From contig OZ257260.1 of NCBI GenBank assembly GCA_965279735.1, positions 62,001-126,000 on the forward strand: a stretch of DNA of 64,000 nucleotides. Reading direction: 5' to 3'. Within the stretch, counting starts at the first letter, position 1; the number at the start of each line of letters is the position of its first letter. The translations under genes were made by a program, and so were the position numbers. This document shows positions 25,577 to 35,139 of the stretch, piece by piece. The DNA is from CAIUGU01 sp965279735 (GTDB taxonomy: Bacteria > Pseudomonadota > Gammaproteobacteria > Steroidobacterales > Steroidobacteraceae). The notes below the pieces were generated by a model, which was not told the origin of the DNA, searched no databases, and worked only from the letters and a program-made list of their open reading frames with translations.

Positions 25577-26044
25577 GTGCTCCTCCGCCTGATCGCCGCC
25601 GGAACGCGCCTGCCGGCCTGGGTGCAGGAGGGCTACACCGATTATGCGGACCGGCTGCGGGGCGACTATCGCCTCGAGCTTGTCGAAGTCCCGCTCGGTA
25701 CGCGTAACGGCGATGACGCTACCAAGGCGATCGCCAAGGAGGGTGAACGCATGCTGGCCCAGCTGGCGGACAAGCCCTATGTGGTCGCGCTGCAGGTGCA
25801 GGGCAAGTCGCTCACCACGGCCCAACTGGCGAGTTTCCTGGCCAAACGGGATGAAGACGGCCGACCGGTCGCATTCCTGATCGGCGGTCCAGACGGGCTC
25901 GCCCCCGAAGTCGATGCGCGTGCGGATCTGCGCTGGTCGCTGTCCGGCTTGACCCTGCCGCACGGTCTGGCCCGGATCGTCGTCGCCGAGGCGTTGTATC
26001 GGGCAGTGAGTGTCCTCAGGAATCACCCGTACCACCGGGCCTGA
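25577..26044 (+). CDS. rlmH: 23S rRNA pseudouridine-1915 N3-methyltransferase RlmH
   Basis: A 155-residue SPOUT-class methyltransferase that modifies pseudouridine 1915 of 23S rRNA. The C-terminal trefoil knot is visible as AFLIGGPDGLAPEV followed by RWSLSGLTLPHGLARIVVAEALYRAVSVLRNHPYHR, which matches the highly conserved RlmH end. The length equals E. coli RlmH. The start is GTG at 25577, 9 bp after the rsfS stop. It is part of the holA-to-tldD run. Confidence 0.96.
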   Translation: MLLRLIAAGTRLPAWVQEGYTDYADRLRGDYRLELVEVPLGTRNGDDATKAIAKEGERMLAQLADKPYVVALQVQGKSLTTAQLASFLAKRDEDGRPVAFLIGGPDGLAPEVDARADLRWSLSGLTLPHGLARIVVAEALYRAVSVLRNHPYHRA

Positions 26045-26178
26045 GACTGCCCGCCAGCCCGGCAACCGCCGGGATCGGGTGAATTCAGTCCCCGTTAACC
26101 TCCGGCAGCCTACTTTGTGGGGAGTTTCGACCGGCAGTCATGCCACGGGGAGGGCGTGCCCTGTATTCTTCGACGCCT

Positions 26179-26826
26179 ATGCTTCACAACCCCTTGATCT
26201 ATCTTGCCTCCGCCTCGCCCCGACGCAGCCAGTTGCTGGCGCAGATCGGGGTGCAGCATGTCGTCCGCCCGGCCACCGTCGATGAAACGCCCCGCCCGGG
26301 TGAGTCACCGCCGGACTACGTCAGCCGTCTCGCCGTGGCGAAGGCCGGAGCACTCTGGGATCGACTGCGACAAGGCGAGCGAAAGCCCGTGCTGGGTGCC
26401 GACACGACGGTTGCGCTCGGCCATGACATTCTCGGCAAGCCACTGGATCGCGCCGATGGGCTTGCGATGCTGCAACGCCTGTCGGGGCAGACGCATCAGG
26501 TCTTCACAGCCATCGCGCTCAGATCGGAAACCGGCACGGACCTGCGCTTGAGCGCGAGCGATGTGACCTTCCGTGTCCTTGCTTCCGACGAATGCGAAGC
26601 CTACTGGCTTACAGGCGAGCCGCTCGACAAGGCGGGCGGGTACGCAGTGCAGGGACTGGCTGCAGCGTTCATCACGCATATCGCCGGCAGCTATTCGGGG
26701 ATCATGGGTTTACCGCTCGCGGAGACCGCGGAGTTGCTCGCAGCGGTGGGCTGGTCGCTCAACGGAGGGCAGTCCACACACAGGCCGCCGCTTTCTGAAA
26801 ACCTGGATGCCGGAGCTCTGCGATGA
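26179..26826 (+). CDS. maf: Maf-type nucleotide pyrophosphatase
   Basis: A 215-residue pyrophosphatase of the Maf family, which hydrolyses non-canonical or canonical nucleoside triphosphates. Signature motifs are LASASPRRSQLLAQIG at the start (SxRR), PVLGADTTVALGHDILGKP (the DT dyad with catalytic Asp) and DKAGGYAVQGLAAAFI followed by YSGIMGLP. The start at 26179 is the family start; the in-frame ATG at 26140 adds 13 residues. DxxGGYAxQG suggests a YhdE-like (dTTP/UTP) subtype, which is inference. It overlaps rng by 4 nt. Confidence 0.94.
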   Translation: MLHNPLIYLASASPRRSQLLAQIGVQHVVRPATVDETPRPGESPPDYVSRLAVAKAGALWDRLRQGERKPVLGADTTVALGHDILGKPLDRADGLAMLQRLSGQTHQVFTAIALRSETGTDLRLSASDVTFRVLASDECEAYWLTGEPLDKAGGYAVQGLAAAFITHIAGSYSGIMGLPLAETAELLAAVGWSLNGGQSTHRPPLSENLDAGALR

Positions 26827-28313
26827 CTGCCGAGATCCTGGTCAACGTCAGTCCCCGCGAAGTCCGTGCAGCGCTCGTCGAAGGCGGCGTGCTGCAGGAA
26901 ATCTTCATCGAACGCGCGAATCGCCTCGGGCTGATCAGCAACATCTACAAGGGTCGCGTGTCGCGGGTACTGCCCGGCATGCAGGCGGCCTTCATCGACA
27001 TCGGCCTCGAGCGAACGGCTTTCCTGCATGTGTCCGACATCGTGCAGCCTGCGGATGCTGAGAACGGCGATACCACTGTGCTGCCTGCAGGCATGCCCGC
27101 CCGCACCGATGACATCCAGGCGCTGGTGTCCGAAGGCGGCGAGATTCTCGTGCAGGTGCTGAAGGATCCACTCGGGACCAAAGGTGCACGACTCACGACC
27201 TTCATCACAATTCCGTCGCGGTACCTCGTGTACATGGCGAAAGGCCACGGCGTCGGCATCTCTTCACGCATCGAGGATGAAAAGGAACGCGACCGCCTGC
27301 GCGAGACGGTAGCGCAATTCGTGAAGGCCGATGATCCAGGTGGCTACATCGTGAGGACGGCAGCAGAAGGGGCCACCGCAGACGCGCTGCGCGCCGACAT
27401 GCTGTTCCTGCAGAAACTGTGGGCAGTGCTCTCGGCAAAAGCTGCGGCCGCAAAGCCCGGAACCCTGGTCCATGAAGACCTGCCGCTGACGCGTCGCGTG
27501 CTGCGGGACGTTGTATCGAGTGGTGTCGACAAGGTCAGCGTCGATCATCAGGAAACCACCGACAGCATGGTCGAGTTTGCCCGCACGTTCATGCCCGACA
27601 TGGCCGGGCGCATCGAGCTGTACGCCGGCAATCGCCCCATCTTCGACCTGTATGCCGTCGAGGAGGAAATCCAGAAGTCGCTCGAGCGCAAGGTGCCCCT
27701 CAAGTCGGGCGGCCATCTGGTGTTCGACCAGACGGAGGCGATGACGACGATCGACGTCAACACCGGCGCGTATGTCGGCCATCGCAATCTCGAGGAAACG
27801 ATCTTCCGCACCAACCTCGAGGCCGCGGTGGCGATCGCGCGCCAGCTCAGGCTTCGCAACCTGGGCGGCATCATCATCATCGATTTCATCGACATGGAAG
27901 AGGAGGAGCATCGTCGCCAGGTGCTGCAGGCGCTGGAGAAGGCGCTCGCCATCGATCACGCCAAGACACACATTTCCTCGGTGTCGCCGCTGGGGCTTGT
28001 AGAAATGACGCGCAAGCGCACGCGGGAAAGCCTGGAACACCTGCTCTGCATGCCGTGTCCAAGCTGCGAGGGACGCGGGTTCCTCAAGACCACGGAGACG
28101 GTGTGCTACGAGATTTTCCGGGACATCCTGCGCCAGGCGCGGCAGTTCGATTTCCAGGAAATGATGGTGCTGGCCCACCAGGACGTGATCGAACGGTTGC
28201 TGGATGAGGAATCGGCTGCGCTGGCAGAGCTCGAAGTCCATACCGGCAAACCGATCCGGCTGCAGACCGAGGCGCTCTACCAGCTTGACCAGTACGACGT
28301 GGTGTTGATGTAA
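26823..28313 (+). CDS. rng: Ribonuclease G
   Basis: A 496-residue endoribonuclease of the RNase E/G family that processes 16S rRNA 5' ends and degrades mRNAs. The start ILVNVSPREVRAALVEGGVLQEIFIER is RNase G-like. An S1 domain (IYKGRVSRVLPGMQAAFIDIGLERTAFLHVSD) is followed by the DNase-I-like catalytic part (DQTEAMTTIDVNTGAYVGHRNLEETIFRTNLEAA) and the zinc-link CPSCEGRGF. There is no long C-terminal degradosome scaffold, which separates it from RNase E. It starts inside the maf stop. Confidence 0.96.
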   Translation: MTAEILVNVSPREVRAALVEGGVLQEIFIERANRLGLISNIYKGRVSRVLPGMQAAFIDIGLERTAFLHVSDIVQPADAENGDTTVLPAGMPARTDDIQALVSEGGEILVQVLKDPLGTKGARLTTFITIPSRYLVYMAKGHGVGISSRIEDEKERDRLRETVAQFVKADDPGGYIVRTAAEGATADALRADMLFLQKLWAVLSAKAAAAKPGTLVHEDLPLTRRVLRDVVSSGVDKVSVDHQETTDSMVEFARTFMPDMAGRIELYAGNRPIFDLYAVEEEIQKSLERKVPLKSGGHLVFDQTEAMTTIDVNTGAYVGHRNLEETIFRTNLEAAVAIARQLRLRNLGGIIIIDFIDMEEEEHRRQVLQALEKALAIDHAKTHISSVSPLGLVEMTRKRTRESLEHLLCMPCPSCEGRGFLKTTETVCYEIFRDILRQARQFDFQEMMVLAHQDVIERLLDEESAALAELEVHTGKPIRLQTEALYQLDQYDVVLM

Positions 28314-28315
28314 GC

Positions 28316-31300
28316 ATGTCTTCCTTCGGTCGCAAGCTCTGGAAATGGACGGCCGGCACTTTTGCAGTGCTGGTGATCCTGCTCGGGCTGTGCGTCGGCG
28401 CGTTCCGGATCGCGCTCGACCAGGTGCCCGAGTACCGGGCACAGATCCAGGACTGGATCAGCGAGCGTTCGGGTTTGCGTATCGCCTTTTCAGGCATCGA
28501 TGCGCGCTGGCGGTTCTACGGTCCCGAACTCGTCTTCGAGGATGCCGTCGTCAGCACGCCGCAAGGTGACCGCACGCTCGTGCAAGCCCGACGTGGCAGC
28601 GTCGCCCTCGATATCTGGGCATCGCTCGCGAGCGGACGTGTCACGACCGGGAGGTTCTGGCTCGATGCGCCGCAATTGTTGCTGGTACGCACGGTCGATG
28701 GGCACATCGAACTCGTCGGCCAGGACGAACTGCCCGAACGCACGCAACCCTTTTCGTTCGATGCTTTGCCAACCGGCCGTTTCAGCATCAGCGATGCGCG
28801 CGTGACCTTCCGGGATCTCTCCACGGGTCGTGGCCCATGGGAATTCGCGCGTGTCGGGCTCACGCTGCTGAGAGGCGCCGACTCGATGCGCCTGAACGGC
28901 ACGGCGGAGCTGCCTTCTGCGTTGGGGAAGCAGCTTGAATTCGCGGCGCAAACAGCAGGGCAGCTTGATGCTCCCGAAGCCCTCCACTGGAATTTCGAGC
29001 TGGAAGGCAGCGACCTCGCGTTGGCAGGTCTTGCGGATCTGCTGCCGCCGGATTGGCCGGCACCCACGACAGGCACGGGCAGCTTCAAGCTGGCGGGAGT
29101 CTTCAACGGCAAGCGAGTGGAGTCGTTGAATGGCACCCTGGATGCAGCCGGCGTCATCCTGCCGCTGCCGGTCTGGAGCAAGCCCTTGCCGGGTGCCGAC
29201 CCGCTCGTCCTGCGCGACAGCACCGAGGAAGAACAGGTAGCGTCCCAGGTATCGGCGCCGCCTGCTGAAAGCGGACAAGTGGAGCAGGTGAGCCCGCCGC
29301 AACGGGTTGCGTACGACATCGTGCGCACGACGTTCGACATGCAGCGCAAACCGGAAGGCGGCTGGCATCTCGTGCTTGAGGGCCTGCAGCTCGTTCGTCC
29401 CGGGATACGCTGGGATCCATCGCGCATCGAACTCGACGTCGATGCAGCGAACCCCGACCAGTTGAGCCTGCGTGGTACCGCAGAATTCCTGTCGCTCGAA
29501 AGTGTGTGGCCGCTGCTCGCCTATCTGCCGGAGCAGGACAACACCGCACGCCTGCGCGCGCTCGATGCAGCGGGCCGGTTGAACGATGTAGGTTTCCGGT
29601 TCGACCGTGCGGTAGCCGATGCGCCGCCGGGCTATTCACTCACCGCAAAATTCGCGGGACTCTCTTTTGCACCGGTGGGCGCATCGCCTGGTGTCGCAGG
29701 CTTGACCGGCGAGGTTGTCGCCACCGACCAGAGTGGCCGGTTACAGCTGGCCGCGCGCGATCTCGTCTTCAGGTTGCCGCATGTGTTCCGGGAGCCGCTG
29801 GCTACTGACCGGGTCGATGCAACCCTCACCTGGACACGCGAGCCGGATCGCTGGGTCCTGGCGAGCGACAACATCGTGCTCGACGATGCAGACGGCAAGG
29901 CAAGCGCGCGTTTCAGCCTCGCTCTCCCGGATGATCGATCCTCGCCGGTGCTCGATCTCGAAGGAACCGGGACCGACCTCGATGCGACAGCGACGCCACG
30001 CTACCTGCCGGCAGGCCGGCTGACTGCGAAATCGGTGGCCTGGTTTGATCGCGCATTTCCCGCCGGGAAAGTCACCGCGGCCAGCATCGAGTATCACGGG
30101 CCGATGCGTGCATTCCCGTTCCGCGGTGGTGAGGGGACGTTTCTCGCCCGCGGGAAGCTGGCCAATATCACCCTCGACTACGACGCGCGCTGGTTCCCGG
30201 TGACGGACATCAGTGGTGACGTTGAATTCATCAATGCAGGCTTCACCGGTCATACGACTGCGGGACTTATGCACGGCCTTGAAGTGGGCGAAGGGCGCGT
30301 TCGCATCGCCGACCTCAAGACCACGGATCTCGACATCGAAGCCAAAGCCAGGGGAGATCTCGGAGCGGCGCTCGACTCCGTGCAGCGCAGCTCCATCGGT
30401 CCTGGTCTCGGCGAGCGCTTCATGGCGCTGGAAGGCAAGGGCGCAACCACCATCGACGCGCGTCTGTGGCTGCCACTCAAGGACATGGGCAAGCGGAAGA
30501 TCGATGTGACGTCGCATCTCGTCAACGCGGAACTTGGACAGAAGGGCCTGCCGCAGAAGCTCATGGCCTTGAACGGGTCTGTGCAGGTGCTCGACAGCGC
30601 ACTCGTTTCGCCCGGCCTGCAGGGGCGTTTCCTCGGCGGGCCCGTCAACATCGTCATGACTGCCCAGCAAAGCGCAACGGGTGCGCGGGCATCTACAGTC
30701 CTGAATGCCACAGGTCGTGCGCTCGCGGTTCCACTCAAGGAGCTGCTCAGCATCCCTGACGCCGCAATGCTTTCGGGCGCCATGCCGTGGAAACTGCAGG
30801 CGCGGTTTACACCGGCGTCAGGCAGCGATGCGGCGAGGCTCCAGGGTGTGCCGTTGCCGCTGGTGCAGTCCTACGTGATCGACTCCGACCTGACCGGGCT
30901 CGGGATAGGCCTGCCCGCCCCGTTGCAGAAAGCGCAAGGCGATCGCCGTCCCTTGCACATCGAAGCTGAATTTGACGGTGGACCTGATCTCCTGCTGCGC
31001 GGTGGTCTCGGCGATCTGCGGACCGTGGTCATGCTGAACCGGAAGAACGGCGCATGGGCGTTTGATAGAGCCGGTGTTCGCGCAGATGGCGTTGCTGCCT
31101 CAGTCCCCGGACACACAGGCGTGCGCATCGAAGGCGATCTGCCGAACTTCGTCCTCGATGACTGGCTGGCACTGAAAGGCAGTGGCACGGGCCAGGGTCC
31201 GAAGTGGAAGCTCAACGACTATCTCAAGGCGGCCAACGTTCGCATTGGTGCGTTCGGCTTTCTCGGTTACTGGTGGAAGGATGTGCGGGGGTTGTTGCAG

Positions 31301-32365
31301 GCGACTGATGCCGGCTGGCAGGTCGATGTGTCGGGCCCGGATGCCACCGGCCAGGTGGTCGTTCCCTACGATCTCACCGCGAGTGCACCGCTCACGCTTG
31401 AGATGGAGCACCTCGTGGTCGCTTCACGAACCGCAGGCACAGGCGCGCCTTCGACGGTGGACCCGCGGCTGGTGCCCGCCATCCAGGCACGCGTCAACGA
31501 TTTCGAGTGGGGCGAACGCAAGCTCGGCCAGGTCCGTGCGCAGATCGATCGTGTGCCGGAGGGTCTCGCCATCAATAATTTCACGGCGCAGGGCGAATCG
31601 TTCAATGCGGAAATCACGGGTTCCTGGCTCTCGTACGACGTGGCTGCGGGGCCGCGCTCGATCTCGACAACGATCGACGCAACGCTCGCAAGCACCGATG
31701 TGCAAGCGACGTTGCAGGCGCTCGGCTATGGCGATGTCGCGGCAGGGAATCGCGGCCTGGTGCAGGCAAAACTGTCGTGGCCAGGCAGTCCCGATACGCA
31801 GGCGCTGGGGCGTGCATCGGGCACCGTGCATCTGGAGCTCGACGATGGGCAGATGCTCGACCTGCAACCGGGAGCAGGACGCGTGCTCGGCCTGCTCAGC
31901 GTCGCAGCGTTGCCGCGACGCCTGTCGCTCGATTTCAGCGATCTCACCGATAAAGGCCTCGCGTTCGATTCAGTCCGTGGCGATTTCGAACTGAAGCAGG
32001 GCAATGCGTATACGACCAACCTGCTGCTCACCGGCCCGGCCGCTGAAATCGGCATCGCGGGGCGGGTCGGGCTCGCAGCCCGCGACTACGACCAGACTGC
32101 GGTGGTCACGGGCAACATCGGCGCCACGCTGCCCGTTGCTGGCGCACTTGCGGGCGGTCCGGTCGTCGGCGCCGCCATGCTGCTCTTCTCGCAGGTTTTC
32201 AAGGAACCGCTCAAGGGCATTACTCGCGGGTACTACAAGATCACAGGCCCATGGGACGAGCCGCAAATCGAGCGCGTGGTAGCATCCGACGCGAAAGAAG
32301 CCGCTGCCCGGACGCCCCAGGTTTCCCCGGCAGGTCCTGCACCCGGCTCATCGACCAGCCCATAA
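28316..32365 (+). CDS. yhdP: YhdP family AsmA-like lipid-transport protein
   Basis: A 1349-residue, single-pass protein anchored by residues 9-30 (LWKWTAGTFAVLVILLGLCVGAF), with the rest in the periplasm. The beginning VPEYRAQIQDWISERSGLRIAFSGIDARWRFYGPELVFEDA and the end RGYYKITGPWDEPQIERV are the conserved ends of the TIGR02099/YhdP family. E. coli YhdP (1266 residues) helps move phospholipids to the outer membrane with TamB and YdbH. The body is repetitive beta-strand sequence. It starts 2 bp after the rng stop, and this rng-yhdP-nitrilase-tldD order is the one found in E. coli relatives. Confidence 0.93.
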   Translation: MSSFGRKLWKWTAGTFAVLVILLGLCVGAFRIALDQVPEYRAQIQDWISERSGLRIAFSGIDARWRFYGPELVFEDAVVSTPQGDRTLVQARRGSVALDIWASLASGRVTTGRFWLDAPQLLLVRTVDGHIELVGQDELPERTQPFSFDALPTGRFSISDARVTFRDLSTGRGPWEFARVGLTLLRGADSMRLNGTAELPSALGKQLEFAAQTAGQLDAPEALHWNFELEGSDLALAGLADLLPPDWPAPTTGTGSFKLAGVFNGKRVESLNGTLDAAGVILPLPVWSKPLPGADPLVLRDSTEEEQVASQVSAPPAESGQVEQVSPPQRVAYDIVRTTFDMQRKPEGGWHLVLEGLQLVRPGIRWDPSRIELDVDAANPDQLSLRGTAEFLSLESVWPLLAYLPEQDNTARLRALDAAGRLNDVGFRFDRAVADAPPGYSLTAKFAGLSFAPVGASPGVAGLTGEVVATDQSGRLQLAARDLVFRLPHVFREPLATDRVDATLTWTREPDRWVLASDNIVLDDADGKASARFSLALPDDRSSPVLDLEGTGTDLDATATPRYLPAGRLTAKSVAWFDRAFPAGKVTAASIEYHGPMRAFPFRGGEGTFLARGKLANITLDYDARWFPVTDISGDVEFINAGFTGHTTAGLMHGLEVGEGRVRIADLKTTDLDIEAKARGDLGAALDSVQRSSIGPGLGERFMALEGKGATTIDARLWLPLKDMGKRKIDVTSHLVNAELGQKGLPQKLMALNGSVQVLDSALVSPGLQGRFLGGPVNIVMTAQQSATGARASTVLNATGRALAVPLKELLSIPDAAMLSGAMPWKLQARFTPASGSDAARLQGVPLPLVQSYVIDSDLTGLGIGLPAPLQKAQGDRRPLHIEAEFDGGPDLLLRGGLGDLRTVVMLNRKNGAWAFDRAGVRADGVAASVPGHTGVRIEGDLPNFVLDDWLALKGSGTGQGPKWKLNDYLKAANVRIGAFGFLGYWWKDVRGLLQATDAGWQVDVSGPDATGQVVVPYDLTASAPLTLEMEHLVVASRTAGTGAPSTVDPRLVPAIQARVNDFEWGERKLGQVRAQIDRVPEGLAINNFTAQGESFNAEITGSWLSYDVAAGPRSISTTIDATLASTDVQATLQALGYGDVAAGNRGLVQAKLSWPGSPDTQALGRASGTVHLELDDGQMLDLQPGAGRVLGLLSVAALPRRLSLDFSDLTDKGLAFDSVRGDFELKQGNAYTTNLLLTGPAAEIGIAGRVGLAARDYDQTAVVTGNIGATLPVAGALAGGPVVGAAMLLFSQVFKEPLKGITRGYYKITGPWDEPQIERVVASDAKEAAARTPQVSPAGPAPGSSTSP

Positions 32366-32376
32366 GCTCAACCCGC

Positions 32377-33186
32377 ATGCCTTCAGCCGCCGTACTGCAA
32401 ATGACTTCCACCAGGGAAGTCGCCGTGAATCTCGAGACTGCCAGGGATCTGCTTGAGCAGGCTCGTGCCGCGGGAGCAGTGCTTGCGGTACTCCCCGAAA
32501 ATTTCGCATTGATGGGCGCTAAGGAAACCGACAAGTTCGCGGTGGCGGAAGCTCCCGGCCTTGGGCCCATCCAGGACATGCTCGCTGAAACGGCGAGTCG
32601 TCTCGGGCTCTGGATCATCGCAGGCACGATCCCGCTCAAGCTCGAGCACGACAAACGGGTGGCTGCCGCCAACGTTGTATTCGATGCGTCGGGCAAACAG
32701 GTGGCGCGCTACGACAAGATCCATTTGTTCGACGTCGATCTGCCGGGACGTGCAGAGAGCTATCGCGAGTCCGCCACGATGGCGCCGGGACAGGCCCCCG
32801 TCGTTGTCGAGACGCCGATCGGCAAGGTGGGTCTTGCGGTCTGCTACGACGTGCGCTTTCCGGAGCTGTTCAGAACGCTTGAACGTCAGGGCGCGGAGAT
32901 TTTTTCGGTGCCCGCGGCCTTCACGGCGGCCACGGGACTCGCGCACTGGGAAGTCCTGATGCGGGCGCGGGCCGTCGAGAACCTGGCCTATGTGCTGGCT
33001 TCTGCCCAGAGCGGACTGCATGCCAGCGGCCGCGAAACCTTCGGGGATTCGCTCATCGTCGATCCGTGGGGCAAGGTGCTCGACCGCAGGCCGCAGGGCC
33101 CCGGGCTTGTAGTGGCCGAAATCGACCTCACCCACCAGAAGGAGCTGCGGGCACGTTTCCCGGCGCTCCAGCATCGTCGCCTGTAG
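32377..33186 (+). CDS. Carbon-nitrogen hydrolase of the nitrilase superfamily (Nit-like)
   Basis: A 269-residue amidase. The catalytic triad is complete: Glu in LPENFALMG (near residue 42), Lys in [12 protein letters not shown] (near 112) and Cys in [15 protein letters not shown] (near 152). The end [12 protein letters not shown] ... [13 protein letters not shown] is typical of the Nit1/NitFhit branch. Members of this branch (Nit1/YafV relatives) repair deaminated glutathione or hydrolyse omega-amides; the position next to tldD agrees with the usual gammaproteobacterial order. The start at 32377 was chosen because it begins the first beta strand; 11 bp separate it from yhdP. Confidence 0.9.
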   Translation: MPSAAVLQMTSTREVAVNLETARDLLEQARAAGAVLAVLPENFALMGAKETDKFAVAEAPGLGPIQDMLAETASRLGLWIIAGTIPLKLEHDKRVAAANVVFDASGKQVARYDKIHLFDVDLPGRAESYRESATMAPGQAPVVVETPIGKVGLAVCYDVRFPELFRTLERQGAEIFSVPAAFTAATGLAHWEVLMRARAVENLAYVLASAQSGLHASGRETFGDSLIVDPWGKVLDRRPQGPGLVVAEIDLTHQKELRARFPALQHRRL

Positions 33187-33224
33187 TCACGACCTGTATC
33201 ACGCATTGCCCATCGTCATTCCAA

Positions 33225-34724
33225 ATGAACCAACCCGCCAGAACCCTGCATCTTGAAACACCTGCGCCGAGTATCGCGGGCTCGGAATCGCTGGCCATCG
33301 CGCAGGAGCTGATCCTCGCGCCTTCCGGTCTCGACCAGGGTCATCTGGCAGGTGCGCTCGGCACGGTGATGGGTCACCAGATCGACTATGCAGACCTGTA
33401 TTTCCAGCTGAGCCGCGAAGAGTCGTGGGCGCTCGAAGACGGCATCGTGAAGGAAGGCACGCAGAGCATCGAGCAGGGTGTCGGTGTGCGTGCGCTGGCC
33501 GGCGAGAAAACCGGGTTCGCGTATTCCGATGAGATCGTGCTGCCTGCGTTGACTGAAGCCTCGCGCGCGGCCCGCGCGATTGCGCGAAGCGGGAGCCTGG
33601 CCCAGGTCGAAGCCGGAAAATCGGTTTCGGGTCCGCGGCTGTATCTCCCCATCGATCCGTTCGCTGCGACCACCGATACGGAGAAAGTCACGCTGCTCGA
33701 GCAGATGGATGCCGAGGCGCGCCGGCTCGATCCACGAGTCAAGCAGGTCATGGCAAGTCTTTCCGCCGTGCATGAGGTCGTGATGGTCATCGCGAGCGAT
33801 GGCACTCATGCCGCGGATGTCAGGCCGCTGATCCGCATGAATGTGTCGGTCATCGTCGAACAGGACGGCCGTCGCGAACAGGGTTACTGCGGCACCGGTG
33901 GAAGATTCGGCCTGTCACGACTGGTGGAAGGCGATCGCTGGAAAGCGCTTGTTGCCGAAGCGGTGCGCAGTGCACTCGTGAATCTGGATGCACGGCCGGC
34001 TCCTGCCGGCGCGATGACGGTGGTGCTCGGTCCGGGCTGGCCCGGGATCCTGCTTCATGAAGCGATCGGGCATGGACTCGAAGGCGATTTCAACCGCAAG
34101 GGCACATCGGCGTTTTCAGGTCGCGTGGGCCAGCGAGTGGCAACGGAGTTCTGCACGGTCGTCGACGACGGCACGCTCGGCGCACGCCGCGGTTCGCTCA
34201 ACGTCGACGACGAAGGCACGCCCACGAACTGCACGACGCTCATCGAGAACGGCATCCTGAAGGGCTATCTGCAGGACAAGCTCAACGCACGGTTGATGGG
34301 CGTGAAGCCGACAGGCAACGGTCGACGTGAATCGTTCGCCCACATGACCCTGCCCCGGATGACGAACACCTACATGCTGCCCGGTCCGCACGATCCCGAA
34401 GAGATCCTGAAGTCCGTGAGCAAAGGCCTCTACTGCAGGAATTTCGGCGGCGGCCAGGTCGATATCACTTCGGGCAAGTTCGTGTTCTCCGCGAGCGAGG
34501 CCTATCTCATCGAAGATGGCCGCATCACTGCGCCAGTGAAGGGCGCAACCCTGATCGGCAACGGCCCCGATGTTCTGACCCGCGTTTCAATGGTCGGCAA
34601 CGATCTCGAACTCGATGCGGGCGTCGGCACTTGCGGAAAGGACGGCCAGGACGTCCCCGTCGGCGTGGGGCAGCCCACTCTCCGTATCGACGGTCTCACC
34701 GTCGGCGGAACGGCGACGTCTTGA
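33225..34724 (+). CDS. tldD: Metalloprotease TldD
   Basis: A 499-residue catalytic subunit of the TldD/PmbA (TldE) protease, which acts on unfolded peptides such as microcin precursors and CcdA. The zinc-binding motif [11 protein letters not shown] sits near residue 280 with a Cys ligand in CGKDGQ near the end. The N-terminal [37 protein letters not shown] matches the family. The N-terminus is about 15-20 residues longer than E. coli TldD (481). Its partner pmbA is 4 kb downstream. Repeat family A, copy 2, follows its stop. Confidence 0.95.
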   Translation: MNQPARTLHLETPAPSIAGSESLAIAQELILAPSGLDQGHLAGALGTVMGHQIDYADLYFQLSREESWALEDGIVKEGTQSIEQGVGVRALAGEKTGFAYSDEIVLPALTEASRAARAIARSGSLAQVEAGKSVSGPRLYLPIDPFAATTDTEKVTLLEQMDAEARRLDPRVKQVMASLSAVHEVVMVIASDGTHAADVRPLIRMNVSVIVEQDGRREQGYCGTGGRFGLSRLVEGDRWKALVAEAVRSALVNLDARPAPAGAMTVVLGPGWPGILLHEAIGHGLEGDFNRKGTSAFSGRVGQRVATEFCTVVDDGTLGARRGSLNVDDEGTPTNCTTLIENGILKGYLQDKLNARLMGVKPTGNGRRESFAHMTLPRMTNTYMLPGPHDPEEILKSVSKGLYCRNFGGGQVDITSGKFVFSASEAYLIEDGRITAPVKGATLIGNGPDVLTRVSMVGNDLELDAGVGTCGKDGQDVPVGVGQPTLRIDGLTVGGTATS

Positions 34725-34730
34725 AGGGAT

Positions 34731-34842
34731 GGCGATTTGCGTCAGAAGTTGTTTTCAAAACCGTGTGAGACAGGAGTCGAACCCGGAGCCTACACGGACG
34801 TATTCACGGCGTTTTTGACAACAACTTGTGGCGTAAATCGCC
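34731..34842 (-). repeat. Dispersed inverted-repeat element, family A, copy 2
   Basis: Read on the minus strand the core is ACGCCGTGAATACGTCC, GTGTAGGCTCCGGGTTCGAC and TCCTGTCTCACACGG, closely matching copies 1 and 3. Outer arms GGCGATTT / AAATCGCC and AAGTTGTT / AACAACTT form a long stem with a few mismatches, some of which would be G-U pairs in RNA. Arm sequence is unrelated to that of the other copies. The element begins 6 bp after the tldD stop. Confidence 0.82.
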
Positions 34843-34885
34843 CTCTTAACGCCAAATAACAGCAGTCTGTTACGATAAAACGCAA

Positions 34886-35107
34886 ATGTGGCTGGCGCGC
34901 CCCTTCTACGAGTTCCTGCCTTACCTCTACATGGGGGCGGGAGTCCTGTTTCTCGGGGCTTCCTGGTACCTGACGGATGGGGCTTGGCCCATCTTGCTCC
35001 TGTGCGTGGGAGCTTTGAGCCTTCTGGCGGGGATCGTTCTCTGGCTCAGGCGGCGGGACTACCGGATTAACCAAGCCGAATACAACAGCCGTTCGCTCGA
35101 CGATTGA
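34886..35107 (+). CDS. Small two-helix membrane protein, unknown function
   Basis: A 73-residue protein with two membrane spans, YLYMGAGVLFLGASWYLT (residues 13-30) and WPILLLCVGALSLLAGIVLWL (34-54), and a charged tail RRRDYRINQAEYNS. The positive residues after helix two predict both termini in the cytoplasm. The ribosome-binding site is weak. I do not recognise the family. It converges with the AAA-FHA gene (32 bp between stops). Its amphipathic pattern and lack of a better frame on either strand support it as real. Confidence 0.6.
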   Translation: MWLARPFYEFLPYLYMGAGVLFLGASWYLTDGAWPILLLCVGALSLLAGIVLWLRRRDYRINQAEYNSRSLDD

Positions 35108-35139
35108 TACCAGGCCTCGAGCCCGATCGGCAAATCCCG

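Noticed and set aside
27264..28442. A 392-codon minus-strand frame opposite rng
   Set aside because: rng on the plus strand is complete, with conserved motifs through its whole length. The antisense frame has no protein-like pattern.
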